A DNA stretch of 31,001 nucleotides, taken from DATBGS01 sp036557885. Its GTDB lineage: Bacteria > Chloroflexota > Ktedonobacteria > Ktedonobacterales > DATBGS01. Under the pieces are notes generated by a model. That model had not been told where the DNA came from and did no database searches. It saw only the letters and a list, made by a program, of their open reading frames with translations. The stretch covers positions 1 to 31,001 of the forward strand of contig DATBGS010000114.1 in assembly GCA_036557885.1 (NCBI GenBank), in the 5' to 3' direction. Both the position numbers and the translations under genes were made by a program. Positions 8,520 to 17,174 of the stretch are shown here, one piece after another. How positions within the stretch are numbered: position 1 is the stretch's first letter; every line of letters begins with the position of its first letter.

Positions 8520-9128
8520 ATGACACGCACATTTATTGCTGTTGAACTGGACGAAGAAGTCCGCGCTTACCTTGAGCACGAGCTACGCAGGCTAAGCGCG
8601 CTCTTGCCCCAGGTGCGCTGGGTAGACCCGGCCACTTTACATCTGACGCTGGCCTTTCTGGGCGAGCTAGACGATCAAAGGCTGGCCCAGGCGACTGAAG
8701 CCGCTTTGGAGACGGCACGCCAGGGCAAGCCGTTTACGCTGCGATTGTCCTCGCTTGGCACATTTGGGCCACGCTACCAGCCACGAGTCGTCTGGGTTGG
8801 TATTGCAGGGAACCTCCCGCGCCTCCTGGAACTCCAGGCAGCACTGGTTGCCTCCCTGACCAGCCGAGCTTTTCCTCCCGAAGAACGTGCCTACAGCCCA
8901 CACCTCACCCTGGCACGTCTGAAAGACCCACTCAGCAAGCCAGACCTTGCCACCTTGCAACGGATTCTCGCTTCATCTCAGTCTGCGCAAACTGCCTCCA
9001 GCCACGCATCATCCTCACCCAAAAGCACGCCTCCCGCTCTCCCAGTTGCCCAGATCAGCGTAATGAAGAGCGAATCATTTCCCGGTGGTCCACACTACAC
9101 CTGCTTACAGAGTTGCCCACTCGGTTGA
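8520..9128 (+). CDS. thpR: RNA 2',3'-cyclic phosphodiesterase (2'-5' RNA ligase family)
   Basis: 202 residues. Two HxTx motifs of the 2H phosphoesterase fold are present: HLTLAFLG (about residues 41-48) and HLTLARLK (about 128-135). The protein begins MTRTFIAVELDEEV, the standard family N-terminus, so ATG 8520 is preferred over the frame-open 8442; no strong SD is seen. The family hydrolyses 2',3'-cyclic phosphate RNA ends and ligates tRNA halves in vitro. A Ser/Ala/Pro-rich insertion (about 156-180) precedes the last strand and is longer than usual. Confidence 0.92.
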   Translation: MTRTFIAVELDEEVRAYLEHELRRLSALLPQVRWVDPATLHLTLAFLGELDDQRLAQATEAALETARQGKPFTLRLSSLGTFGPRYQPRVVWVGIAGNLPRLLELQAALVASLTSRAFPPEERAYSPHLTLARLKDPLSKPDLATLQRILASSQSAQTASSHASSSPKSTPPALPVAQISVMKSESFPGGPHYTCLQSCPLG

Positions 9129-9228
9129 CAGATAGCTCCAGACACACCTCAAACGCAAGGCAGGCTTGACACTCCACCTCCTACCTGATAGCATAAGCAA
9201 GGAAAGGCTGGAAAGATCAAGAGGGCAG

Positions 9229-10212
9229 ATGCACCTTCCTATGCGCATACTCCACGCACGTTCCTACAGCACGGCAATACACCCTCTGATAGCAGGACCG
9301 TTGCTCCAGGGAACTGTCCAGAGCATCTTCTCGCGTGCTGCCAACCTTCAGTTTGATCGTCGCCTGGTCACACTTCACGCTCACCTGACGCCTTGTGCCC
9401 CCAATGGCATCACCCTCTCTGTTGAGGCCACCAACTCTCTCCTTCTTGATCTTCAGGCTGGCATGTCCGTGACGATTGAACACGAAACCCTCTCTTTCCC
9501 TGCCATATCTGCCTGCCTGAGCCTTCAAGGAAGCCAACCCTGGAACCCTCGCCCAGTTATTTCTTACGCAGCAGATATGGCGGGCCTGCTAGAACGCAGC
9601 CTGGCGTTCCTTCTTCCCTTGCTGATGAACACAGGCCAATCAGATCCATCAGCAGGCCTGGCCCAACTCGCCCTACTCGCAGATTGCCCCGCTTCGAGCA
9701 TGCCCCCTCATGCCTCGCCGCTTCTGCAAAAAGCCTGGAGCAGCAGTCGCCAACTCATACAAGCCATCGGCCAGCAGCAAATCACAAGAGCAGCCCGCGC
9801 CGCTGAAACATTGATTGGCCTCGGTCCTGGGTTGACCCCTTCTGGAGATGACCTTCTGACTGGCTTAATTGCTACGACCATCCTGCTCAGCGAAGCGCTG
9901 GCCTTGCCCGGCGACTTCTACCGACAATTCGGCAGCGCCGTTCTGGCACTGGCTAAAGACAAAACAACGCACTTGAGCTTACATTGGATAGAATATGCCA
10001 CGCGCGGCGCGGTTTCTGAACCGCTGGGGCGGCTCCTGCAAGCCCTGGTAGTCTCTGATCAGCCACAACAACTGGAGGCAAGAGCCAATGAGGTGCTCTC
10101 TACTGGAGCTACCTCTGGCGGGGATTTGTTGGCAGGCGTCATGCTCGGCAGCCATTGCCTGCTCACACAGCACAAACGAGAGGGGTATACGCATGGCCTT
10201 CACAGTCAGTGA
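9229..10212 (+). CDS. allH: DUF2877 protein, AllH-like oxamate carbamoyltransferase subunit
   Basis: 327 residues from ATG 9229 (GAGGG just upstream); a TTG at 9166 would add 21 residues. It carries the two DUF2877 signatures GLGPGLTPSGDDLLTGL and ATSGGDLLAGVMLG. In E. coli this family (YlbF, now AllH) is one of three subunits with FdrA (AllF) and YlbE (AllG). Together they convert oxalurate and phosphate to oxamate and carbamoyl phosphate in anaerobic allantoin use. All three families occur within 6 kb here, which supports the assignment. The stop overlaps the PucR gene by 20 bp, so the two are co-transcribed. Activity is inferred from family and context. Confidence 0.85.
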   Translation: MHLPMRILHARSYSTAIHPLIAGPLLQGTVQSIFSRAANLQFDRRLVTLHAHLTPCAPNGITLSVEATNSLLLDLQAGMSVTIEHETLSFPAISACLSLQGSQPWNPRPVISYAADMAGLLERSLAFLLPLLMNTGQSDPSAGLAQLALLADCPASSMPPHASPLLQKAWSSSRQLIQAIGQQQITRAARAAETLIGLGPGLTPSGDDLLTGLIATTILLSEALALPGDFYRQFGSAVLALAKDKTTHLSLHWIEYATRGAVSEPLGRLLQALVVSDQPQQLEARANEVLSTGATSGGDLLAGVMLGSHCLLTQHKREGYTHGLHSQ

Positions 10213-11887
10213 CGCCCTCAAAATTGGGCCACTCAGTCGTGCCCGTGTCCTGGCTGGCATGGAAGGACTCCAGCGCCCTTTGTCCTATGTCAATGTCATG
10301 GAGGTTCCCGACATCTTAAAATGGGTTCGGTCTGATGAATTACTGCTGACGACCTTGTATCCAATGCGCGACATGACCATCTCGCCACGCGAACTGGTCC
10401 GCGAACTCTCGCGCCGTAATCTGGCTGGTATCGCCGTCAAGATCGGGCGCTATGTTGATACCGTTCCCGACGAAATGATTGAAGCCGCCCAGAGCGAGCG
10501 GCTTCCCCTGCTGGAGCTTCAGCCCGACATCTCCTTTAACGATGTTATCAATTCCCTGCTTGGTGAAATCTTAAACGCGCAGGCGCGCACGCTTCAGCTT
10601 TCACAAGAGATTCACCAGCGTTTCACCGAAATTGTCCTGGCCGGGGGCGGCCTGAATGAGATAGCCGAAAACCTGGCGATCCTGGTCCACAGCCCCATCG
10701 TCATCATCGCCCCAGACCGCCGGGTGCTTGCATCTTCCGAGCCGAGTAATTCAGATGGTTTGCTATCGCGGCTCATCACCCAAAAAGGCGAGCGTCAGCA
10801 TTTGGAAAGCAGCGAACTGGCCGAGAACGGCAGAGTCACCAAAACGGCCACAACCACGCGGCGCATCTTGCGCGTGGGCGCAGAGAGTATAAACTGCGCA
10901 GTCCGACCTATTCGCGTTGGCGCAACCCTCTATGGCTCCATCATTGTCATTCTGCGCGAGCAGGAACCGGATGCCGGTATCAGCATGGCAATTGACCATG
11001 CCGCCACCGTTGCCGCGCTCGACATCATGAAGCAGCAGGCGGTCTTGAATGTCGAGCGGCGCTTCCAGGCCGATTTCCTGGATGATCTGCTCTCTGGGCG
11101 ACTCCACTCACGCGAAGCCATCTTTACCCGCGCCAGCGCGCTTGCCTGGAATCTCGATCAGCCCGCCCTGGTGCTGGTCATTGAGGTTCAACGGACAGGG
11201 AACGATTCACCCCAGCGCTGGCGCAATCATGCCTCCTACCGACGCGATGGAATGCGCCTGATAGATGTTGCTGGGGCCTCACTGCTCAAATATGATCGCA
11301 GCGCCATTCTCTGGGAACGCTCAGATAGCCTTGTCGCAGTGCTCACCGAGCCTTGTGCCCCGCATCAACCCCAATCTGCTCACCTAGCCAGCATGCAAAT
11401 CGCTCAACAGGTCGGCCAGGAGTTACGCGCGCTTGGTGGCGATGCCTGTGCCAGCATCGGCGTGGGGCGGCCCTGCAATGACCCGCTCAAGCTCTACATC
11501 AGCTACGAAGAGGCGCGGCAGGCGCTGATCATTGGCACAAAAGTCTGGGGCCAGGGAGCAATCACCCACTTTGAAGACCTGGGCGTCTATCGCATCTTGC
11601 ATCATCACCACGATAAAGCCGAACTGGATGCTTTTGCCGAGGAAATGCTCGGCAAGCTAATTGAATACGACAGAAAGCGCAATACCGACCTCGTGGAGAC
11701 GCTGGATGTCCTGATGGACTGCAACCTCAACATCTCTGTTGCTGCGCGGCGACTGTATCTTCATTACAACAGCCTGCGCTATCGCCTGCAAAAAATTGAG
11801 GAGTTGATCGGCCCATTTGTAGATGACGCGCAACAGCGCTTTAACCTCCAGTTCGCCCTGCGCATCCGCAAAGCACGCAAGCTCTAA
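10193..11887 (+). CDS. pucR: PucR-family transcriptional regulator
   Basis: 564 residues from ATG 10193, with a strong GAGAGGGG SD 7 nt upstream. The N-terminal PucR domain (FTVSDALKIGPLSRARVLAG to about residue 125) is followed by a GAF-like middle region and a C-terminal PucR helix-turn-helix (LDVLMDCNLNISVAARRLYLHYNSLRYRLQKIEEL, about 510-545). B. subtilis PucR activates purine-catabolism genes. Its position inside the allH-fdrA-allG cluster, overlapping allH, makes it the likely local regulator, probably responding to a ureide or purine breakdown product. The effector and DNA site are not known. Confidence 0.93.
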   Translation: MAFTVSDALKIGPLSRARVLAGMEGLQRPLSYVNVMEVPDILKWVRSDELLLTTLYPMRDMTISPRELVRELSRRNLAGIAVKIGRYVDTVPDEMIEAAQSERLPLLELQPDISFNDVINSLLGEILNAQARTLQLSQEIHQRFTEIVLAGGGLNEIAENLAILVHSPIVIIAPDRRVLASSEPSNSDGLLSRLITQKGERQHLESSELAENGRVTKTATTTRRILRVGAESINCAVRPIRVGATLYGSIIVILREQEPDAGISMAIDHAATVAALDIMKQQAVLNVERRFQADFLDDLLSGRLHSREAIFTRASALAWNLDQPALVLVIEVQRTGNDSPQRWRNHASYRRDGMRLIDVAGASLLKYDRSAILWERSDSLVAVLTEPCAPHQPQSAHLASMQIAQQVGQELRALGGDACASIGVGRPCNDPLKLYISYEEARQALIIGTKVWGQGAITHFEDLGVYRILHHHHDKAELDAFAEEMLGKLIEYDRKRNTDLVETLDVLMDCNLNISVAARRLYLHYNSLRYRLQKIEELIGPFVDDAQQRFNLQFALRIRKARKL

Positions 11888-11950
11888 CCTGGGCGCTCAA
11901 CTCAAACTTTGCAGATATGACCTGTGTAGAATTGTTTCATCACCAGGGGG

Positions 11951-11976
11951 TGCTGGCAAGCGAGGATGCTGGCAAG
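11951..11976. repeat. Direct repeat in the pucR-fdrA spacer
   Basis: TGCTGGCAAG occurs at 11951-11960 and 11967-11976, a 16-bp period, in the 234-bp gap before fdrA. The gap shows no convincing promoter or terminator. A regulator site is possible, but ten bases repeated twice could be chance. Confidence 0.3.
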
Positions 11977-12121
11977 AATCGCAAATCCTGGGGAGTCCTT
12001 TCGTGAGAATTCGCTGTAGACATCACTCCTCTTCTTTGGTAGAAAAGAGAAGGAGAAGAAGTAAAGAACAAAAGCCCTCTGACCAGCTCGCATACCCACA
12101 CAAGGCACGTAAAGGGCAGCC

Positions 12122-13702
12122 ATGATTACAAAAACGCTCGTTCGTCGCAACCTATATGCTGATTCAGTCGCCTTAATGCAGCTCTCTCGCGCGCTGACGG
12201 CGCTCCCAGAGGTGGAAGACGCCGCTGCCGTCATGTCCACCGCAGCCAACCGGGAACTACTCCAGCAGGCGGGGCTGTTGGGGGCAGATGCTGATCCTGG
12301 GGAATTTGGCGGGCCTAATGATCTACTCATCATTATCCGCGCCGCCACCGACGCAGCCATCGAAGCGGCACTGCTGGCGGCTGAACAAGGTCTAAGCCAT
12401 CGAGCAGGTGGAGAGACAGGAACAGTCGCGCAGCAACGCCCGCGCTCACTGGAGCAAGCAGCACGTCAGCAGCCCGCGCTCAATCTCGCGCTGATCTCGG
12501 TGCCAGGCGCGTATGCCGCCGTTGAGGCTCATCAGGCGCTGCTGGCTGGTCTACACGTCCTGCTCTTTAGCGATAATGTCTCGCTGGAGCAAGAAGTTGC
12601 CTTGAAAATGCTGGCCGCCGAACGCGGTTTGCTGCTCATGGGTCCAGATTGCGGTACCGCCATTATCAACGGCATTGGCCTGGGGTTCGCCAACGCCGTC
12701 CCGCGTGGCTCCATCGGGATTGCCAGCGCCTCTGGCACCGGATTACAGCAAGTTTCCTGTCTCATCGCCCATGCCGGACTGGGCATTTCCCAGGCCATCG
12801 GAACGGGTGGGCGCGACCTCTCTCAAGCCGTTGGAGGCCGCACGATGCTCGCTGGGCTGGACCTCCTCCAACAAGACCCGGAAACCAGCGTGATCATACT
12901 GCTTTCCAAGCCACCCGCGCCAGAGATCGCCCAGCGCGTCCTGGAACGGGCAGCGCAAGGCAGCAAACCAACGGTGGTCGCCTTTCTGGGGAGCCATCTG
13001 GACAGGAGCGTAGGGCCTTCCGCTGCCCATCTCCATCTCGCCAACACCCTCAGCAGCGCCGCTCGTCTTGCGGTGCAACTTGCAGGCGGGAGGGTGGTTT
13101 TGGAAAACGAATCGCTCACTGAGGAAATTCGCGCAGCAGCGCAAGCGGCCAAAGCAGCGCTCAGTCCAGAGCAACGCTACGTGCGCGGCCTCTTTTCGGG
13201 CGGCACCTTATGCGATGAAGCCATGCTGGTGCTGAGCCAGCGGCTTGGCCCAATTGCCTCCAACATCCCTCTGCGTCCCGAATGGGCGCTCACCAACCCC
13301 AACCAGAGCCAGGGCCACACCGCCATTGATCTTGGCAGCGATGAATTCACCGTAGGCCGCCCACACCCGATGATTGACGCCGGGCTACGCCTGCGCCGCC
13401 TGGCCCAGGAAGCACGCGACCCAACCACTGCCGTTCTTCTGCTGGACATCGTGCTTGGCTACGGCGCGCATCCCGACCCAGCCGCCGAGATTGCACCGGC
13501 CATACAAGAGGCCAGAAAAGAGGCCGCGCAAGCAGGCCGCAACCTGGCTTGCATCGTATCGCTGTGTGGCACTGAACAAGACCCACAGAGTTTAAGCAGG
13601 CAGCGCGAAGAGTTACAACGGGCTGGCGCGCTGGTCTTCACCGAAAACGCGCTGGCGGCCCAGGTCGCCGCAGAAAGTGCGCCAGCCAAGCGGAGCCAGT
13701 AA
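12122..13702 (+). CDS. fdrA: FdrA-family protein, AllF-like oxamate carbamoyltransferase subunit
   Basis: 526 residues. It has the succinyl-CoA synthetase-like fold of FdrA: an N-terminal region (MITKTLVRRNLYADSVALM), then GPDCGTAIINGIGLGFAN (about 177-194), then IASASGTGLQQV and IGTGGRDLSQAVGG. The family retains this architecture but acts on carbamoyl chemistry rather than CoA ligation. E. coli FdrA (AllF) is one subunit of oxamate carbamoyltransferase. AAAGGG lies 5 nt before the ATG. The allG-like gene follows after 45 bp with its own strong SD, so they form an operon. No truncation is seen. Confidence 0.93.
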   Translation: MITKTLVRRNLYADSVALMQLSRALTALPEVEDAAAVMSTAANRELLQQAGLLGADADPGEFGGPNDLLIIIRAATDAAIEAALLAAEQGLSHRAGGETGTVAQQRPRSLEQAARQQPALNLALISVPGAYAAVEAHQALLAGLHVLLFSDNVSLEQEVALKMLAAERGLLLMGPDCGTAIINGIGLGFANAVPRGSIGIASASGTGLQQVSCLIAHAGLGISQAIGTGGRDLSQAVGGRTMLAGLDLLQQDPETSVIILLSKPPAPEIAQRVLERAAQGSKPTVVAFLGSHLDRSVGPSAAHLHLANTLSSAARLAVQLAGGRVVLENESLTEEIRAAAQAAKAALSPEQRYVRGLFSGGTLCDEAMLVLSQRLGPIASNIPLRPEWALTNPNQSQGHTAIDLGSDEFTVGRPHPMIDAGLRLRRLAQEARDPTTAVLLLDIVLGYGAHPDPAAEIAPAIQEARKEAAQAGRNLACIVSLCGTEQDPQSLSRQREELQRAGALVFTENALAAQVAAESAPAKRSQ

Positions 13703-13747
13703 CAAGCAGGGCTGGTAAAAAGAGCAAAGCAGCAAGGAGAATATCTT

Positions 13748-15157
13748 ATGGCAGAAAGGGGCTTTCTTGGCAGCCGATTAGAGGTGGTCAACGTTGGGGT
13801 TGATCTGTTTGCCGACGCGCTGACCGCGCAGGGACTGGAGCCGGTTCGGGTCGAATGGCAACCGCCCGCCCAGGGCATGGGCACTGAACTCTGGGCCACG
13901 CTGAGCGACCCGCGCATAGATGCCGCCAATGAACGCGCCGTCCAGCGCATGTTGTCAGCACGGCCAAAGCTGGTGGATGTTTGCCCGGCCAGCGAGGTTG
14001 TCCCAGGCATGTCGCGCCAGACCATCTTGCATGCTGGCCCACCGATCACCTGGGAGCACATGTGCGGGCCGCTGCGTGGGGCGGTGATTGGCGCCCTGTT
14101 GTACGAAGGACTTGCTCAAAATGAAGTAGAGGCAGTTGCGCGTATTGAACGCGGCGAAATTGACTTCTCGTCCTGCCATCATCATCAGGCGGTTGGCCCA
14201 ATGGCTGGCGTAATGTCCTCCTCCATGCCTGTCTACATCCTTGAGGATGAGGTACATGGTCGTCAGTCCTTTTCCACCTTAAACGAAGGGCTGGGAAAAG
14301 TCCTGCGCTATGGTGCCAACAGCCCGGAAGTCTTGCAGCGCCTGCGCTGGATGCGCGATGTGCTCGGCCCGGCCCTGGGGCGGGCCATTCGCAAGGCCGG
14401 TGGCCTGGATGTCAAGCCCTTGACTGCCCAGGCGCTTCAGATGGGCGACGAATGCCATAACCGCAACCGCGCTGCCAGTGCCATTCTCATCCGCGCCCTC
14501 GCGCCATTCCTGGTAGAAACCAGCCAATCGCCCGAAGAGACGGCCAGTGTCCTCCGCTTCATGGCTGGCAATGAGCATTTTTACTTGAATATCTCGATGG
14601 CTTGCTGCAAAGCCTCAGCCGATGCTGCCGCCGGAGAACCATTCAGCAGCCTCGTTACCGCAATGGCCCGCAACGGCACCGAGTTTGGCGTGCGCGTCAG
14701 CGGACTGGGCGAGCGCTGGTACACCGGCCCGGCCCAAAACGTGCGCGGCCTCTATTTTAGCGGCTTCAGCGATGCCGATGCCAACCCCGATATTGGCGAT
14801 AGCACAATCTCTGAAACGGTGGGCATTGGGGGATTTTCAATGGCTGCCGCCCCAGCCATTGCGCAGTTTATTGGTGGTACTCCGGCTGATGCCTTGCGCG
14901 CCACCCTGGAGATGTACGACATCACCCTGGCCGAAGACAGCGCGATGGCCCTGCCGCCTCTTGATTTTCGTGGGGCACCCACCGGCATAGACCTGCGCAA
15001 AGTCGTGCACCTGAACCGCTTGCCTGTTATTAACACTGGCATTGCGCATCGCCTGCCAGGAGTGGGACAGGTTGGTGCCGGGCTGGTCGAACCCCCTCTG
15101 GCGTGCTTCACCCAGTCACTTGTAGACCTGGCAGCGCTGGTACAAAAAAATCCTTAG
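13748..15157 (+). CDS. allG: DUF1116 protein, AllG-like oxamate carbamoyltransferase subunit
   Basis: 469 residues, matching the usual size of the DUF1116/YlbE family. The start has AAGGAGA 7 nt upstream. Conserved-looking stretches include GPPITWEHMCGPLRGA (about 98-113), FSSCHHHQAVGPMAGVMSSSMPV (about 140-162) and GDECHNRNRAAS (about 233-244), the last two rich in potential ligand residues. In E. coli YlbE (AllG) works with FdrA and YlbF. Here it follows fdrA directly. The usual partner carbamate kinase, which would turn carbamoyl phosphate into ATP, is absent from the window. Confidence 0.9.
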   Translation: MAERGFLGSRLEVVNVGVDLFADALTAQGLEPVRVEWQPPAQGMGTELWATLSDPRIDAANERAVQRMLSARPKLVDVCPASEVVPGMSRQTILHAGPPITWEHMCGPLRGAVIGALLYEGLAQNEVEAVARIERGEIDFSSCHHHQAVGPMAGVMSSSMPVYILEDEVHGRQSFSTLNEGLGKVLRYGANSPEVLQRLRWMRDVLGPALGRAIRKAGGLDVKPLTAQALQMGDECHNRNRAASAILIRALAPFLVETSQSPEETASVLRFMAGNEHFYLNISMACCKASADAAAGEPFSSLVTAMARNGTEFGVRVSGLGERWYTGPAQNVRGLYFSGFSDADANPDIGDSTISETVGIGGFSMAAAPAIAQFIGGTPADALRATLEMYDITLAEDSAMALPPLDFRGAPTGIDLRKVVHLNRLPVINTGIAHRLPGVGQVGAGLVEPPLACFTQSLVDLAALVQKNP

Positions 15158-15189
15158 CCAGCCTTAGCTAACCGGTTGTCTTGTACCAG
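15137..15189. repeat. Inverted repeat at the allG 3' end
   Basis: CTGGTACAA (15137-15145) and TTGTACCAG (15181-15189) are perfect complements enclosing 35 nt. The left arm is inside the last codons of allG. A smaller TTAGC/GCTAA pair lies in the loop. It sits between convergent genes and may end transcription, but the long loop and lack of a T-run make this weak. Confidence 0.35.
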
Positions 15190-15213
15190 TGGGGTAAAGG
15201 CTTGTTGACGCTT

Positions 15214-17076
15214 TTAACGCGCTTGCGGTGGAGGCGGTGAGGATGCATCAGATGAAAAAGTCTGGGGAGCAGACGCCTGCCGCTCCAGGCTAGTAAGATG
15301 CTTTCGCAAATTACGCGCAGCCGCAGTTGCATCAAATTCTGCCTGATCGCTCAGCACCTGATCAGCCGCTACCCCCTCAAACTGCGCAATAATACGCCTG
15401 ATCGTTGAGCTATCCGTAATTTGCTGCTGCACAATATCGTTATAAAACTGTTCAAGCTGGCGCAGGCTGAGCAGCGGAGGAGCCGGGTTCGCTCCTGAAA
15501 ACCTCACACCCATCCCGCTGGGAGGAACGAGCGACAAACTCTTTCCCGTCCCTTGCTCTGAAAAGAGCGAGGTCCGCTCTTCTGGCGCATTCGCCTGCCT
15601 GCCATCCGTATAGGAGGTCGCCATTCCAGCGACATGCGTAATCATGGGCGGGGGTGCGATGAGATGGGGAAGCGCCTGTCCGCTCCCTTCAACAACCCGA
15701 CCAACTCCTGTCTGGTCAGCAGGGAGCAGGAGCGTGGGGTGAGGCCCCTCTGCTGAAGAAACTATACGGGTGGTCAGCGAAGCCGGACGCCCTCCTGCCT
15801 GCGAGCGCGGGCCATCAACGAGATGCACCCTGACTGTCTGGATTTCAACTCCTCGCCCAGCTACCCGTGCATGCAACGCATTCCTCACCTGGTTATCCAG
15901 GTCCGAAAGCGACATATCCATTGCGCCCGTATCCAGGGTGTGGGAAAGCGATGGGCCAACCTGAACCCCCGCTGATGCAGCGATAAAATCATCAGCGGTC
16001 AGCCTGCTGATGACCTCTTCCACCGCTCTCGCCAGGCTCTGCTGAATCGGCGTATTCCAATTCTTTGTGTTGCGTATTGCCAGGTACTCCTGACCAGGAA
16101 TGACCTCATACAGCACCGACACGCGCAGCTTCACCTGCTCACCAGAGCGCAAACGAAGAAGCACCAGGGGGATTTCATACCGCTTTGGGCCGGTGTCAAC
16201 ATACCCCAGCACACGCTCACCTGGAGAGCGCAGATTAAAACCGGCATGCAGCGCCCGCGTGGGCTTTCCAAATCGTCCCATGACCGCAGCCGTTCCAGCC
16301 TTGACCACACAGGAGTATCTGCGCAGCAGCAGGCATCCCACGAGCAGCAGCAAAATGGTCAAAAAAAAGGCAAACGAAGTTGAGAAAAGGACAAAGCAGA
16401 TCGTTGCCAGAAATGCGATGATCCCCCCGGCAACTGCCAGAACCCACGCCGTATCATTGGCATTCGCATCAGCGTAATAAAGCGCGCCAGACTGGAGAAT
16501 CCCAATGGCGGTAAAGATAAGGAACATTGGACCAATGGCTTGTGGAGGGAGGCGCGTTCCCCCATCCAGGCTCGCAAAAGACACCCAGATAAACGAGAGC
16601 AGCACCAGCACCGTTGGGAGAAACCAGCGCGAATGGCGACGGATATTTGCCCAATTATTTAAGCGTTCTGCTGAGAAATTGCCGGATGGAGTGCTCTCCG
16701 GCAAAAAGTGTGTCTGCGCAGAAAGCGAGCGACGTTGAGAAAGATTTCTCCCTGTCCGAGACACCTCTGGAGCAGCGAATTGAGGGAAAGTATCCTCATC
16801 AGGAGGCAGCGAAGCCGAATAAGAGAGGGCATTCCGTCGCGCCCGGAGCGAGGAAGGGGTAGGAGGCGGTGAAGATACTGGTGGAAAGGCATCCGCTTCT
16901 TGAGCAGGCGAAGAACTTCGAGGCTCATCCATCGCTGAGGGCATCAGGGGCGTAGCTATTCCCTGCCCGCCACGAACGGAGCGCCACAAGTCGCGCAACT
17001 CCTCTGCCGTCACATGCAAATCTTCTTGCTCATACTCATCGTCAGAGTCTTTGTCAGCGTTGGAGTTATCTGGCAC
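15214..17076 (-). CDS. SPFH/band-7 domain membrane protein
   Basis: 620 residues from GTG 17076, preceded by GGAGG 6 nt upstream. An acidic, Pro/Ser-rich cytoplasmic N-terminus (to about 155) is followed by about four hydrophobic helices (about 160-258). Then comes a band-7 like domain (about 260-425) with GTAAVMGRFGKPTRALHAGFN, RYEIPLVLLRLRSGEQVKLRVSVLYEV and an ARAVEEVISRLTADDFI helix. The C-terminal 190 residues are low-complexity plus a helical end. SPFH proteins form membrane-associated oligomers that organise microdomains or proteases; which role applies here is unknown. The multi-helix anchor differs from the single N-terminal anchor of flotillins. Confidence 0.75.
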   Translation of the reverse strand: MPDNSNADKDSDDEYEQEDLHVTAEELRDLWRSVRGGQGIATPLMPSAMDEPRSSSPAQEADAFPPVSSPPPTPSSLRARRNALSYSASLPPDEDTFPQFAAPEVSRTGRNLSQRRSLSAQTHFLPESTPSGNFSAERLNNWANIRRHSRWFLPTVLVLLSFIWVSFASLDGGTRLPPQAIGPMFLIFTAIGILQSGALYYADANANDTAWVLAVAGGIIAFLATICFVLFSTSFAFFLTILLLLVGCLLLRRYSCVVKAGTAAVMGRFGKPTRALHAGFNLRSPGERVLGYVDTGPKRYEIPLVLLRLRSGEQVKLRVSVLYEVIPGQEYLAIRNTKNWNTPIQQSLARAVEEVISRLTADDFIAASAGVQVGPSLSHTLDTGAMDMSLSDLDNQVRNALHARVAGRGVEIQTVRVHLVDGPRSQAGGRPASLTTRIVSSAEGPHPTLLLPADQTGVGRVVEGSGQALPHLIAPPPMITHVAGMATSYTDGRQANAPEERTSLFSEQGTGKSLSLVPPSGMGVRFSGANPAPPLLSLRQLEQFYNDIVQQQITDSSTIRRIIAQFEGVAADQVLSDQAEFDATAAARNLRKHLTSLERQASAPQTFSSDASSPPPPQAR

Positions 17077-17174
17077 GGCTTCCCTCCTGGAAGACGGCTT
17101 GAAGCGAAAGCTCCCGCTCCCGGTTTCCTACAACAATCCTCCGTCTACAAAAAATTTGTTTCGATGGGCTGATC

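Noticed and set aside
15137..15189. Strong bidirectional terminator between allG and the SPFH gene
   Set aside because: The 9-bp arms enclose 35 nt and no T-run follows on either strand, so only an inverted repeat is reported.
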